Source: Nodosilinea sp. P-1105 (GTDB lineage Bacteria > Cyanobacteriota > Cyanobacteriia > Phormidesmidales > Phormidesmidaceae). Taken from it: 40,714 bases of DNA. The notes under the pieces are model-generated. The model saw only the letters and a program-made list of their open reading frames with translations. It was not told the DNA's origin and made no database searches. Both the position numbers and the translations under genes were made by a program. The stretch spans positions 1-40,714 of the forward strand of contig NZ_SMDQ01000054.1 of assembly GCF_012911975.1 (NCBI RefSeq), given 5' to 3'. Below, piece by piece: positions 1-8,041 of the stretch; position 1 is the stretch's first letter; every line of letters starts with the position of its first letter.

Positions 1-99
1 TCCTTGAGTTGCACCATACACCTGCTCTGTCAGAACAGTGCAAATATACTGAAATTCTGTTTATCCGAACAGTATTGCCCCAAGCCCCAAGAAACGCCC

Positions 100-160
100 T
101 CACCGGGTTTCTTCCTGCTCTATCGAAGGGCACCGCCGTTAGTCAACCGCTGGGATCTGT
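100..160 (+). repeat. 61-bp dispersed repeat, copy A
   Basis: This 61-bp block is identical, base for base, to the reverse complement of 13281-13341, about 13 kb away. Both copies sit in intergenic DNA, and weaker similarity continues on the 5' side of each (a CCCCAAGAAAC / CCCCAGGAACC-like stretch). GAAAC (91-95) can pair with GGTTTC-type sequence just inside the block, giving a small hairpin. Confidence 0.85.
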
Positions 161-180
161 GCTGGCGTCCTAAACCGAAT

Positions 181-240
181 CCAAGGCCAGAGCTGGCGTT
201 CTGTCTGGGGAAGACTCCAGATCCTGAGCGGGACCTGGTA
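181..240 (+). repeat. Palindromic intergenic repeat (CCAAGTCCAG family), diverged copy
   Basis: It aligns end to end with the clean copy at 7199-7257 but carries several substitutions. For example the left arm reads CCAAGGCCAG instead of CCAAGTCCAG, and the right arm is weakened to match poorly. It is therefore an older or decaying member of the family. Confidence 0.7.
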
Positions 241-422
241 CAGGGCTAAAAAATATCCTGATGGCGCGATCGCGGTCTGAAAAAAGATGTAGGCCTCCCC
301 CAGATATCTCTTCTGAATAATAATTAATTAGGGGTAAGGCCACGCGGTCAAGCCCCGAGATGCCCCCTCTCTGCGGCCGCATCGGACTGACTTAGGCATC
401 AGTAATATCAGGGGTAATCATC

Positions 423-2792
423 GTGGCAGACAATCATTGGTTAACACGGGCAGAGCGGGCTCTGGTCGTTGGTTCAGGGGTGGGAGCCGTGGCCTCAATG
501 GCGGCCCAAAATGCGGCCCTAGCCACCGCCCCCTTGACGGTGATGGCGGCCATCGGATTGCTGAACCGCAACCGGGTAGAGCAGCAGCTTGACCAGGCCC
601 AGGCCAAGTTGGCCCGGCAACAGCGACAGACGAGCCACCGCCTGACCAACCTCAGCAAACAAGTATCAGCCCTACCTTCGCCAGAGGCCCTAACTAACTT
701 CCAACGATCGGTGATGGCCCGTAATAACCGGGCCTTCATGCAGTTTTCGAACGAAATTTCCCAGCTGCGCCACGAGGTCAATGACCAAATTCAGCAAGAG
801 CTAGCCCCTGATCTGAGTCAGATTCAAGCGGCAATTGGCGATCTACAAGAGCAATACACCCAGACCCAAGTGGGGGTGCAAAACCTGACAAGTTACATGC
901 AACGACTGGCGACGTTGCCTCGGTTAGAGGCCCTGGAAGGCGAGGTGTCCCAAGTCAGAACAGATTTGATGCAAGCCCGCATCGGCAGCGAGACTCTGCG
1001 ATCGGAAACCCGCACCCTAGTGACCCATCTTCAGGCCACGGTCCAGCAGCTAGAGCAACGGCTACAAAACCTGACCCAAAGGACACCCCCTGGCTCAACG
1101 GGGCCTGAGATTACTGAGATAATGAAAGCGATCAGCCACCTGGTCGATCAAACCGAATTCACCAATCTGGTTAACCACGTTCGGGATCTAACCCGTCAAC
1201 AGGCGAACCTAGAGCGAGCTTTGACCAAAGTTCCGGTGGGGGCGATGGGTGACCTGTCTGCTAGCGATTCGGCGGCGAAGAATGCCGGTAAAGACTTAAA
1301 AGACTTAGTTGAGGATCTCAACCAACTCAAGCTCAATATGCAGGCCCTGCAGCAGCAAGTTAATCAGCAGGAAACTACCGGACAGTCCCCAGAGCAAGTG
1401 CAGCAAGTTGTCTCTCAGCATTTGGGTCAGTTAAAGGCTCAGCTCTCTAAACTGGCGGGGGCTAACCAGTCCTTGGCAGAACGGCAGCAGCGATTGGGCC
1501 ACCAATGGGCTCAAGTGCTACCTCAGATGAAACAGGGAATGGTCAGCCGTCAGGCCATGGCTCAACTCACCCAGCGACTGGGGCAGACGGAAGCTGAACT
1601 GAACGGGCTACGCCAGTCAGTCTTAACGCCCCAGAACAGCGATGGCCACCCCCAAGACCCCAGTTGGATTTTGGACTTTATTAACCCTGATGGGGCAGCG
1701 GCCCCCAATACCAACGCTAGCCGCCAAGCGCTGGACCAGGCGATCGCCCAGGCCCAACAGCGACTGATACTGGTGTGGCCCTGGGCCCACCACGTGGCCA
1801 TTGACGATGAGCTGCTGAGCGGTTTGGTCCACTTGCTCCAGCGGGGCGGCCAGGTGGACATTGGCTGGTGCCACCAGGCAGATCCAGGGGAAGGGCGTCT
1901 GATCTGGCGCATCAGCCAGCGCTGGGATTTGGAGCCGAATCTGCTCAGCCAGTTAAAGGTCGCTTTAAGTAAACTTCTACCGCTGCGGGAAACCTACCCC
2001 GATCGCTTTAGATTCAAAATTATGGGGAGCGCTGAAAGCTATGTGGTGTGCGACAGCGGCCCCGACAGCGATCGCACCTACGCAATTGTCAGCCTCAAGC
2101 CTTTCGCCACCGCCAGCACCCCCTTTCCCCAGGTGGACGCTAAGCTGCGCACCGCTGATCCACAAGTGGTTCAAGGGTTGATTCAGCGATTTCAAAACCC
2201 CACCATTACCCCAGGGGACAAAATCGCCCTATTTAACCGGGGCACCACCCGCCACGACCTGCGAGACCAACCTGGGGCCATCAGCGACTATACCCATGTG
2301 TTGCGGCTACAGCCCGACCATGCCATCGTCCTCAATAACCGAGGGGCGGCCCACTTAGAGCTCAACCATACCGACCAAGCAGAACTGGACTTTACCCAGG
2401 CCCTAGAGCACAATCCCAAGCTGTTTGCTGCCTACTGTAACCGCGGCTGGCTACGCCTAGAACAGCGGCGCTACCCAGCGGCAATTCAAGACTTTACCCA
2501 GGCGATCGCCCTGAAACCCCACCTGCCCATGGCCTATGTGTATCGCGGCAGTGCCCTGCAAAAGCTGGGCGACCTGAAGGGCGCCGTGCGCGACTATAGC
2601 GACGCCATCGCCTGTGGCGATCCCATTGCCCTACCCTATTGCTATCGCAGCACCATTTACCAAAGCCAAGGGGACCACGATCGGGCGATCGCCGATTTAC
2701 AACGAGCTAGCGATCACCTTGCAGCCCAGGGCGATCGCCAGGGGCTAGCTTCTGTCCAGCGGGCTCTGAGTCGGCTACGGGAAGGGGGGTAA
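423..2792 (+). CDS. Coiled-coil / degenerate PLD-like / TPR repeat protein
   Basis: A 789-residue protein with a GTG start, preceded by AGGGG eight bases upstream (410-414). Residues about 13-46 are hydrophobic and rich in Gly/Ala, likely a membrane-inserted hairpin. Residues about 48-410 are Gln-rich helices expected to form long coiled coils. Residues about 418-595 resemble a phospholipase-D-like fold: the segment around LILVWPWA, the LLQRGGQVDIGW strand and KIMGSAESYVVCD match the layout of PLD-like modules, but no HxKxxxxD catalytic motif is present, so it is presumably non-catalytic. Residues about 599-785 hold five TPR-like repeats with G-x8-A-x-x-D-[FY] signatures. The overall role is unknown; a membrane-tethered scaffold is an inference. 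The PLD-like call is moderate, while the TPR and coiled-coil calls are strong. Confidence 0.85.
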   Translation: MADNHWLTRAERALVVGSGVGAVASMAAQNAALATAPLTVMAAIGLLNRNRVEQQLDQAQAKLARQQRQTSHRLTNLSKQVSALPSPEALTNFQRSVMARNNRAFMQFSNEISQLRHEVNDQIQQELAPDLSQIQAAIGDLQEQYTQTQVGVQNLTSYMQRLATLPRLEALEGEVSQVRTDLMQARIGSETLRSETRTLVTHLQATVQQLEQRLQNLTQRTPPGSTGPEITEIMKAISHLVDQTEFTNLVNHVRDLTRQQANLERALTKVPVGAMGDLSASDSAAKNAGKDLKDLVEDLNQLKLNMQALQQQVNQQETTGQSPEQVQQVVSQHLGQLKAQLSKLAGANQSLAERQQRLGHQWAQVLPQMKQGMVSRQAMAQLTQRLGQTEAELNGLRQSVLTPQNSDGHPQDPSWILDFINPDGAAAPNTNASRQALDQAIAQAQQRLILVWPWAHHVAIDDELLSGLVHLLQRGGQVDIGWCHQADPGEGRLIWRISQRWDLEPNLLSQLKVALSKLLPLRETYPDRFRFKIMGSAESYVVCDSGPDSDRTYAIVSLKPFATASTPFPQVDAKLRTADPQVVQGLIQRFQNPTITPGDKIALFNRGTTRHDLRDQPGAISDYTHVLRLQPDHAIVLNNRGAAHLELNHTDQAELDFTQALEHNPKLFAAYCNRGWLRLEQRRYPAAIQDFTQAIALKPHLPMAYVYRGSALQKLGDLKGAVRDYSDAIACGDPIALPYCYRSTIYQSQGDHDRAIADLQRASDHLAAQGDRQGLASVQRALSRLREGG

Positions 2793-3429
2793 TGGGGTGA
2801 TGAGGTGATGGAGTCAGGGCCAAATACCCGCAGGCTCCCATCAGGGGCAGAGCCAGCACCACCGGAATAATCCACCGCTGGCTGAGGCCGCGCCGAGCTA
2901 GATCATCCGCCAGCAAGAGCGGGAACAATAGCCATAGGGCACAAAAATCTAAGCTCATGACATGAATAAAGCGGCTGGTTTGCCACTGCTGCCAAAAGTC
3001 AGCCCAGTCGCCCTGCACCAATGCCCACCCGAAAAGGGCGATCGCCCCTGCGGACAACACCGCCCCCAACCAGGCCGAGTCCAACAGTCGAATCAGGGAG
3101 GACTTAGGGCCAGGGAACCCAGGGTTAGGTTGCCGAAAGGCCAAATAGGGCAGTAAAGCAAAGGCCCCAACGGCGAAAGACGCCACCACAAAGGGCCAGG
3201 CCCATAGTTTTTGTCCCTGGCCATCCATCAACATCAATGACGCATATACCATTGGCCAGATGCCCATGCCATTAAATAAGGCCACAATAATCGGGTTAAT
3301 ACCCTGCCAGTCCCCAGTGGACAGGCGTTGAATCAACCCCAAGGTATCGGCCTGATCGGGGGGAGCCAGTATAAATGCATACAACACAAATGCCAGCCAC
3401 AGGCCGATTAAACTAATTTGCTTCATCAC
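2707..3429 (-). CDS. Conserved cyanobacterial-type multi-pass membrane protein
   Basis: A 240-residue protein with an ATG start and about five to six hydrophobic segments (roughly residues 5-22, 45-66, 76-96, 112-132, 155-172 and 186-205). The N-terminal region, with APPDQ, the motif NPIIVALFNGMGIWP and DGQGQK, is characteristic of a conserved membrane family found in cyanobacteria and plastid-bearing organisms, possibly annotated as DUF2834; I am not certain of the Pfam name. The function is unknown. Its 3' end overlaps the end of the TPR gene on the other strand by 86 bases. The last ~30 residues (from about SPHHPITPLP) are hydrophilic and lie in this overlap, so they may be a recent run-on past an older stop. 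Confidence 0.75.
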   Translation of the reverse strand: MMKQISLIGLWLAFVLYAFILAPPDQADTLGLIQRLSTGDWQGINPIIVALFNGMGIWPMVYASLMLMDGQGQKLWAWPFVVASFAVGAFALLPYLAFRQPNPGFPGPKSSLIRLLDSAWLGAVLSAGAIALFGWALVQGDWADFWQQWQTSRFIHVMSLDFCALWLLFPLLLADDLARRGLSQRWIIPVVLALPLMGACGYLALTPSPHHPITPLPVADSEPAGQKLAPGDRPGLQGDR

Positions 3430-3823
3430 TCGCCAATGCTAAGTTTTTCACTAAATTATCAACCAAACGCAAAACAAGCAGACAGTCAGGCCTAAAGCAA
3501 ATACCCTGTAGTCAAAGGCTTTAGGGTTGGGCAGATGTCTTTATTAAAAAATTATTAACAAGAAACCAGAACGTAAACTTATGTTCGCTTTTGTGTGTTT
3601 AGGTCAGTTAATACTACGGATACAGCGGCTTTGCCAACAAGGCCAAATTCATTACTTATACTAAGCCCATCGTCTGTTGAGGTGTTTTACGTCCTGTACT
3701 AACGTTATTGGCCACTGGAGCCCCCAAGCCCAAGCTATTGCCTGTGCCCTTATTTGGGAATCTGCCGTGCCTTTAGTTGCTCACCGTGAGCCTTTCTCTT
3801 CCCAGGCTCACCACCGTAAAGCT
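3430..3823. other. Divergent promoter region, AT-rich, no gene seen
   Basis: This ~390-base gap separates the minus-strand membrane protein from the plus-strand pentapeptide protein. It is clearly AT-richer than its surroundings (around 3536-3600), as expected for promoters on both sides. The pentapeptide reading frame stays open back to a TTG at 3677, but the extra 49 codons show no pentapeptide pattern and I treat them as untranslated leader. Confidence 0.5.
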
Positions 3824-4759
3824 ATGCATATTCGATATTTTCTCGAGTTATACGAGGCTGGCTACCGTAACTTTGCCGGTATTCACCTCACTGCGGCCGA
3901 CTTCAGCCATCACATTTTAGTCGAGGTCGACTTAACCCGTGCCAACCTCAGTGGGGCGCAGCTCAGTCGTTCCTTTCTGACCCGGTCAAGCTTGCCCCAG
4001 GCCAACTTGACCTATGCCAACCTCAGCTTCGCCAAAATGAGTGAGGCCAATCTGGCCCAGGCTAATCTGACCAAGGCCAATTTGCGGGGGGCCTTTTTAG
4101 TCAAGGCCAACTTAGACCAAGCTCAATTAAGCGGCGCTGATTTATGCCATGCTAATTTGCGCCAGGCCAATCTGCGGGGGGCCAATCTGCGGGGGGCCAA
4201 TCTGCGGGGGGCCAATCTGCGGGGTACCGACTTGTGTGGGGCTGATCTGTCTTGGGCTCACTTGACTGGAGCCCGCTTGAGTGGGGCCGATTTAGAGCAA
4301 ACCCGCCTGGATGGTGCCAACTTAGAAGGGGCTTGGTTGAACGGAGTAGATTTACGAGGCCTTGACCTGGCTGGAATCAACCTCAAGGAAGCTAAATTAA
4401 ATGGAGTCAAGCTGGACCATGCCAACCTCAGTTCGGCTAACTTGTCCCAGACCACCATGCGGGGTAGCAGCCTGGTCGGGGCTAACCTCAACAGTGCTGA
4501 TTTAACCGGGGCCGTCCTGTGGAATAGTGTGTTAGACGGGGTGAACTTGTCTCGGGCCGACTTGACCCGGGCCCACCTGGGTCAGGTATCCCTGAAGGCG
4601 GCCCAAGTGGATGGCACTGAATTTACGGAATCCGTGTTGCCGATGGAAGCCCGGGCCTATTTGTACGAGGCCGTCTGTGGCGAAACCCGCTGGACCCATC
4701 GCCCTGCCCGGGCCACCCTCGATCAATCCCAGTTTGTCGATCAACTGCCTCTCTCATGA
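3824..4759 (+). CDS. Pentapeptide-repeat protein
   Basis: A 311-residue protein from ATG 3824. The N-terminus (FLELYEAGYRNFAGIHLTAADF) is the usual cyanobacterial opening of this family, which is why this start was preferred to the in-frame TTG at 3677. Residues from about 17 to 275 are almost unbroken A(D/N)LXX pentapeptides, which fold as a right-handed quadrilateral beta helix. The repeats end at about VDGTEFTESV, followed by a ~35-residue non-repeat tail. No signal peptide or membrane segment is visible, so it is probably cytoplasmic. The role is unknown. At 4166-4225 four 15-base units encode consecutive identical ANLRG pentapeptides. Its stop overlaps the start of the CutA gene (ATGA), implying coupled translation. 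Confidence 0.92.
   Translation: MHIRYFLELYEAGYRNFAGIHLTAADFSHHILVEVDLTRANLSGAQLSRSFLTRSSLPQANLTYANLSFAKMSEANLAQANLTKANLRGAFLVKANLDQAQLSGADLCHANLRQANLRGANLRGANLRGANLRGTDLCGADLSWAHLTGARLSGADLEQTRLDGANLEGAWLNGVDLRGLDLAGINLKEAKLNGVKLDHANLSSANLSQTTMRGSSLVGANLNSADLTGAVLWNSVLDGVNLSRADLTRAHLGQVSLKAAQVDGTEFTESVLPMEARAYLYEAVCGETRWTHRPARATLDQSQFVDQLPLS
4166..4225 (+). repeat. 4 x 15-bp tandem repeat inside the pentapeptide gene
   Basis: Four consecutive 15-base units (GCCAATCTGCGGGGG; the last unit ends in T) start at 4166, 4181, 4196 and 4211. Each encodes one pentapeptide (ANLRG). Near-perfect DNA identity, not just amino-acid identity, points to recent slippage or unequal recombination. Confidence 0.9.
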
Positions 4760-5100
4760 ATTCCCCCCAAACCTCTGCCCCCCATACCCCAGGGGTCGTC
4801 CTGGTGACTGTGGGATCTGAGGCTGAAGCCCAAGATCTAGGGCACTACCTGGTGGAAACCCATTTGGCCGCCTGTGTCAGTCTCATGCCCCTGCAATCGA
4901 TCTACCGCTGGCAAGGAGAGGTTCAACGGGACCAGGAGTGGCAACTGGTGATCAAAACAGACCTGAACCGGTTTGAAGACCTGTCGGTAGCCATTCGTCA
5001 GCGCCACACCTACGACCTGCCTGAAATCATCGCCCTGCCCATTACCCAAGGGTTACCGGACTACTTGCAGTGGATGCTGGCGGAAACGCGACCAAGCTGA
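4756..5100 (+). CDS. cutA: Divalent-cation tolerance protein CutA1
   Basis: A 114-residue protein, about the normal family length. It shows the standard CutA1 features: the VLVTVGSEAEAQDLGHYLVE strand-helix opening, LAACVSLMP with its conserved Cys, a YRWQGEVQRDQEWQLVIKT core, and HTYDLPEIIALPI near the C-terminus. CutA1 proteins are ferredoxin-fold trimers linked to metal tolerance in bacteria, although their exact biochemical role is unsettled. The first ~12 residues are a non-conserved extension. ATG overlaps the stop of the pentapeptide gene by four bases, so the two are very likely one transcript. Purine-rich low-complexity DNA follows immediately. Confidence 0.95.
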   Translation: MNSPQTSAPHTPGVVLVTVGSEAEAQDLGHYLVETHLAACVSLMPLQSIYRWQGEVQRDQEWQLVIKTDLNRFEDLSVAIRQRHTYDLPEIIALPITQGLPDYLQWMLAETRPS

Positions 5101-5760
5101 AGGGAAGAACGAAGAAAGAAAAAAGAAGAGGGAAGAGGGAAGAGGAAAGAACGAAAAAGAGGGGCGTAGGGTGCATTCGCGAAGCAATGCACCGCTTTAG
5201 AAAAGAACTCTGCCTGGGCGCAGCCGTGCACCCCATGGGAATCGGGGTGCTGGCCACAAAAAAGGCTGACCATGGCCAGCCCTATGGACAAGGAGACTTC
5301 ACAACTAGGTCGCATTCCCATCAAGCGAGAGGCATAACGTCCCGTCGATAGTGTGGGCTGAGATGGACCCCTAAACCCTACAGTAGGCAAGGCCGCGATC
5401 GCAGCTGCTTTATTTTTTAGAGGATTCACCTCCCTGGAACAGCATCAGAAGCTACAAAGATCAGCCGTAACCTTCCAGGTTAAGTCAGGGATCCTTGGCG
5501 TAGAACAGCATCGCCTAAAGAAAACCTTTGGGAGCATCCCCTTTCCAAAAAAGTTGTTTACTCTGTTGACAGATTCCGTTGAATCAGCATTCTGCTCAGG
5601 TTGTTGTCGTTGTCCGTTTGATCATGTCTTGTTTTGCTGCTTTAACCGTTTGTTCAAGTTGATCCGACAAATGCTGCAACCCTGATCCGCAGACCTCAGA
5701 TCCGCTCACCCTTGATCCGCATAGTAGATTTCACTCAAACCGTTACCGAGAGATTACGAT
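5101..5760. other. Intergenic region upstream of gnd
   Basis: The first ~65 bases are an almost pure purine tract of GAA/AGA/GGA words. A palindromic repeat follows at 5166-5195. The rest is unique-looking and AT-richer towards gnd, including a TTGACA at 5566-5571 that could be a -35 element about 190 bases upstream of the gnd start (the matching -10 is weak). Short frames such as 5070-5351 run through the purine tract and the repeat and are not believable genes. Confidence 0.55.
5166..5195 (+). repeat. Palindromic repeat GTAGGGTGCATT...AATGCACC, short copy
   Basis: GGTGCATT (5170-5177) pairs perfectly with AATGCACC (5186-5193) around an 8-base loop. The same GTAGGGTGCATT start and AATGCACCGC end bound a longer copy at 9651-9714. 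Confidence 0.8.
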
Positions 5761-7185
5761 ATGGCACAAAGTTTTGGTGTAATTGGCCTTGCCGTTATGG
5801 GCGAGAACCTGGCCCTCAATGTCGAGAGTAAGGGCTTTCCAGTGGCGGTCTACAACCGCACCGCTGCCGTGACCGAGCGCTTCATGGAAAAGCGAGCTCA
5901 GGGCAAAAATGTTAAGGCCACCTACAGTCTGGAAGAGTTTGTTCAGTCCCTTGAACGTCCCCGCCGGATTTTAGTCATGGTTAAGGCCGGCAGCCCAGTG
6001 GATGCGGTGATTGATCAGTTGCGCCCTCTGCTGGATGACGGCGACATGATCATGGATGGGGGTAACTCCCTTTACGAAGATACAGAGCGGCGCACCAAAG
6101 ATTTAGAATCCACCGGTTTGCGCTTTATTGGCATGGGGGTGAGTGGGGGCGAAGAGGGGGCTCTGTTGGGTCCCAGCCTGATGCCCGGTGGCACCCGCGC
6201 CGCCTACGACTCGATTGAGCCGATCGTGAAGAAAATTGCCGCCCAGGTGGATGACGGCCCCTGCGTTACTTACATTGGGCCTCGGGGAGCAGGCCATTAC
6301 GTCAAAATGGTGCACAACGGCATCGAATATGGCGATATGCAGTTGATTGCTGAAGCCTATGACCTAATGAAGAGTATCTTGGGTCTCGATCACAACCGGC
6401 TGTTTGAAGTGTTTAGCGAGTGGAACCTCACTGACGAGCTCAACTCCTTTTTGATTGAGATCACAGCGGATATTTTTACCAACGTTGACCCTGAAACGAA
6501 AGCGCCCCTGGTAGAACTGATTATGGATGCGGCGGGGCAAAAGGGCACGGGTCGTTGGACGGTGATGAGTGCGCTGGAACTGGGGGTCGGCATCCCAACG
6601 ATCACCGCTGCGGTTAATGCCCGGATCATGTCATCGATCAAATCAGAACGGGTGGCGGCCTCCAAACAGTTGAGCGGCCCAGTGGCTAAGTTTGATGACG
6701 ATGTCAAAGGGATGATCAACAAAATTCGTGACGCCCTCTACTGTTCTAAAATCTGCTCCTATGCCCAGGGTATGGCGTTAATTGGTGCGGCATCTAAAGC
6801 CTATGAGTACGACATTGATCTAGGGGAAACCGCTCGCATTTGGAAGGGAGGCTGTATCATCCGGGCCGGGTTCCTGAACAAGATTAAGCAGGCCTACGAT
6901 GAAAATCCCGATTTGGCCAACCTGCTTCTGGCCCCAGAGTTTAAGCAAACCATTCTGGATCGTCAGGCGGCCTGGCGAGAGGTGGTGTCGATGGCCGCCA
7001 CCTTTGGGATTCCGGTGCCCGCCTTTAGCGCCTCCTTAGACTACTTTGATAGCTATCGCCGCGATCGCTTGCCGCAAAACCTGACCCAGGCCCAGCGTGA
7101 CTACTTCGGTGCTCACACTTACCAGCGGGTCGACAAAGAGGGCACCTTCCACACCGAGTGGACTAAGGCCCCTGCCCGGGTTTGA
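5761..7185 (+). CDS. gnd: 6-phosphogluconate dehydrogenase, decarboxylating
   Basis: A 474-residue enzyme of normal length. It converts 6-phosphogluconate and NADP+ to ribulose 5-phosphate, CO2 and NADPH in the oxidative pentose-phosphate pathway, the main dark source of NADPH in cyanobacteria. Seen directly: the N-terminal dinucleotide fold (GLAVMGENLALNV, residues ~8-20, then YNRT), GGNSLYEDT, the substrate-site GVSGGEEGALLGPSLMPGG, the catalytic-lysine segment HYVKMVHNGIEYGDMQ (K182, H185, N186), and QKGTGRWT. A GAGAGA at 5748-5753 can serve as ribosome-binding site. It appears monocistronic, since a repeat lies immediately downstream. Confidence 0.98.
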   Translation: MAQSFGVIGLAVMGENLALNVESKGFPVAVYNRTAAVTERFMEKRAQGKNVKATYSLEEFVQSLERPRRILVMVKAGSPVDAVIDQLRPLLDDGDMIMDGGNSLYEDTERRTKDLESTGLRFIGMGVSGGEEGALLGPSLMPGGTRAAYDSIEPIVKKIAAQVDDGPCVTYIGPRGAGHYVKMVHNGIEYGDMQLIAEAYDLMKSILGLDHNRLFEVFSEWNLTDELNSFLIEITADIFTNVDPETKAPLVELIMDAAGQKGTGRWTVMSALELGVGIPTITAAVNARIMSSIKSERVAASKQLSGPVAKFDDDVKGMINKIRDALYCSKICSYAQGMALIGAASKAYEYDIDLGETARIWKGGCIIRAGFLNKIKQAYDENPDLANLLLAPEFKQTILDRQAAWREVVSMAATFGIPVPAFSASLDYFDSYRRDRLPQNLTQAQRDYFGAHTYQRVDKEGTFHTEWTKAPARV

Positions 7186-7489
7186 TTTAAATCCAGATCC
7201 AAGTCCAGACCTGGAGTTCTGCCTGTGGGCAAACTCCAGATCTCGAGCTGGACTTGGTATAGCCTAAACCTCAGTACGGCATAACACCATCTCCTCCTAC
7301 TGGCCTTAACTGACCCACCCCTACTTACTTCGACAGGCTCAGCACAGGCCTCCCAGGAGGGGATGGTGAACTCGCTGGGTTAGAGAAGTGGCTTATTCCG
7401 TTTTGCCGGTATGGATTGATACACCAGTAACCCCTGGGTAGCCCCCCACTACCGATGCACAACGCCGACACCACCCGCTACAGTAAGGG
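7186..7489. other. Intergenic region with palindromic repeat
   Basis: Besides the 59-bp palindrome at 7199-7257, the segment about 7310-7365 contains GACCCACCCCTA and CCTCCCAGGAGGGGATGG, which resemble parts of the elements at 15481-15605 and 37426-37590. No gene is seen. Confidence 0.5.
7199..7257 (+). repeat. Palindromic intergenic repeat (CCAAGTCCAG family), type copy
   Basis: The cleanest member of a five-copy family. Outer arms CCAAGTCCAG (7199-7208) and CTGGACTTGG (7248-7257) are perfect 10-base inverted repeats. Inner arms CTGGAGTT (7211-7218) and AACTCCAG (7232-7239) are perfect 8-base inverted repeats. Transcripts through it would form a long two-stem hairpin. It lies 13 bases after gnd and could act as a transcript-end or stability element, though no T-tract follows. 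Confidence 0.85.
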
Positions 7490-8035
7490 GTGGTGTCGTT
7501 AGTACATAGGAACGTTAGGTCAGGCGTATTGCTATACAGATTGCTACACAGAAGGTTATATCGAGATGAGCCCCCCAGGGGTTGGATTCAGGGGTTGGGC
7601 CTGCTGGGGTTACTGGCGGGCCTGGTGGCTTGCAGTGGCGCAGACAATGCCCCGGCCCCTCGCAATATCAATCTGTACCAAGACTGGAGCCTGCAACCGG
7701 GCGATCGCATTGCCAACTACCAGGTTCACAGTGGTTTAGGGGATGTGGCCCTTGATATCAGGGGCAACCGTTTGTATATGCCCTTTGGCGGTCAGGTACA
7801 GCCCGCCAGCGGCCATGGCGAGGACTGTGTGGTTGTCTCTAGTCCTGAGGTGCCTGCCTATCTTTTTCGCCTTTGTGGCCTGCGGCAAACTCGACTGGGC
7901 GATCGCCGCCAGGGGGATACTGTGGGCCAGGGGGATATCGTCGCCTTGGCCACCCTCCGCCGCCAGGCCGACGGGACCTGGGCGATGGTTGAACCGGCAA
8001 AGGAGATGATCGAGCAGTTTTTAACCCAGCCCTAG
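7490..8035 (+). CDS. Predicted lipoprotein with degenerate M23-like core
   Basis: Up to 181 residues from GTG 7490. The start is uncertain, because in-frame TTG codons at 7529 and 7541 would give a more normal signal peptide. A hydrophobic stretch (GLGLLGLLAG) ends in LVAC, a lipobox, giving a lipid-anchored Cys at about residue 48. The remainder has the strand pattern of LytM/M23 peptidases (MPFGGQVQPA, CVVVSS, AYLFRLCGL, QGDTVGQGDIVALATLR), but the HxxxD and HxH zinc ligands are not seen, so it is probably non-catalytic. It ends six bases before the histidine kinase gene, so the two very likely form an operon and the lipoprotein may be a periplasmic partner of the sensor (inference). Confidence 0.75.
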   Translation: MVSLVHRNVRSGVLLYRLLHRRLYRDEPPRGWIQGLGLLGLLAGLVACSGADNAPAPRNINLYQDWSLQPGDRIANYQVHSGLGDVALDIRGNRLYMPFGGQVQPASGHGEDCVVVSSPEVPAYLFRLCGLRQTRLGDRRQGDTVGQGDIVALATLRRQADGTWAMVEPAKEMIEQFLTQP

Positions 8036-8041
8036 TGCGCT

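Larger units (their letters stand above)
1..422. other. Intergenic region carrying two repeat elements
   Basis: No convincing gene lies here. A short open frame on the plus strand (4-249) runs straight through two intergenic repeats and is therefore judged an artefact. The stretch holds a 61-bp repeat copy (100-160), a palindromic repeat copy (181-240) and a HIP1 octamer near 264. The final part, about 300-420, is AT-richer at first and ends in an AGGGG ribosome-binding site for the next gene, so its promoter is probably there. Confidence 0.7.

Noticed and set aside
4-249. 81-codon plus-strand frame at the window start
   Set aside because: It runs through two intergenic repeats; the near-identical peptide from 13237-13425 on the minus strand comes from the same 61-bp repeat, not from a gene family.
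3677-3823. N-terminal extension of the pentapeptide protein from TTG 3677
   Set aside because: The 49 extra residues show no pentapeptide pattern, and the conserved family opening begins at ATG 3824.
5070-5351. 93-codon frame rich in Lys, Arg and Glu
   Set aside because: It starts inside cutA and translates a purine tract and a palindromic repeat.
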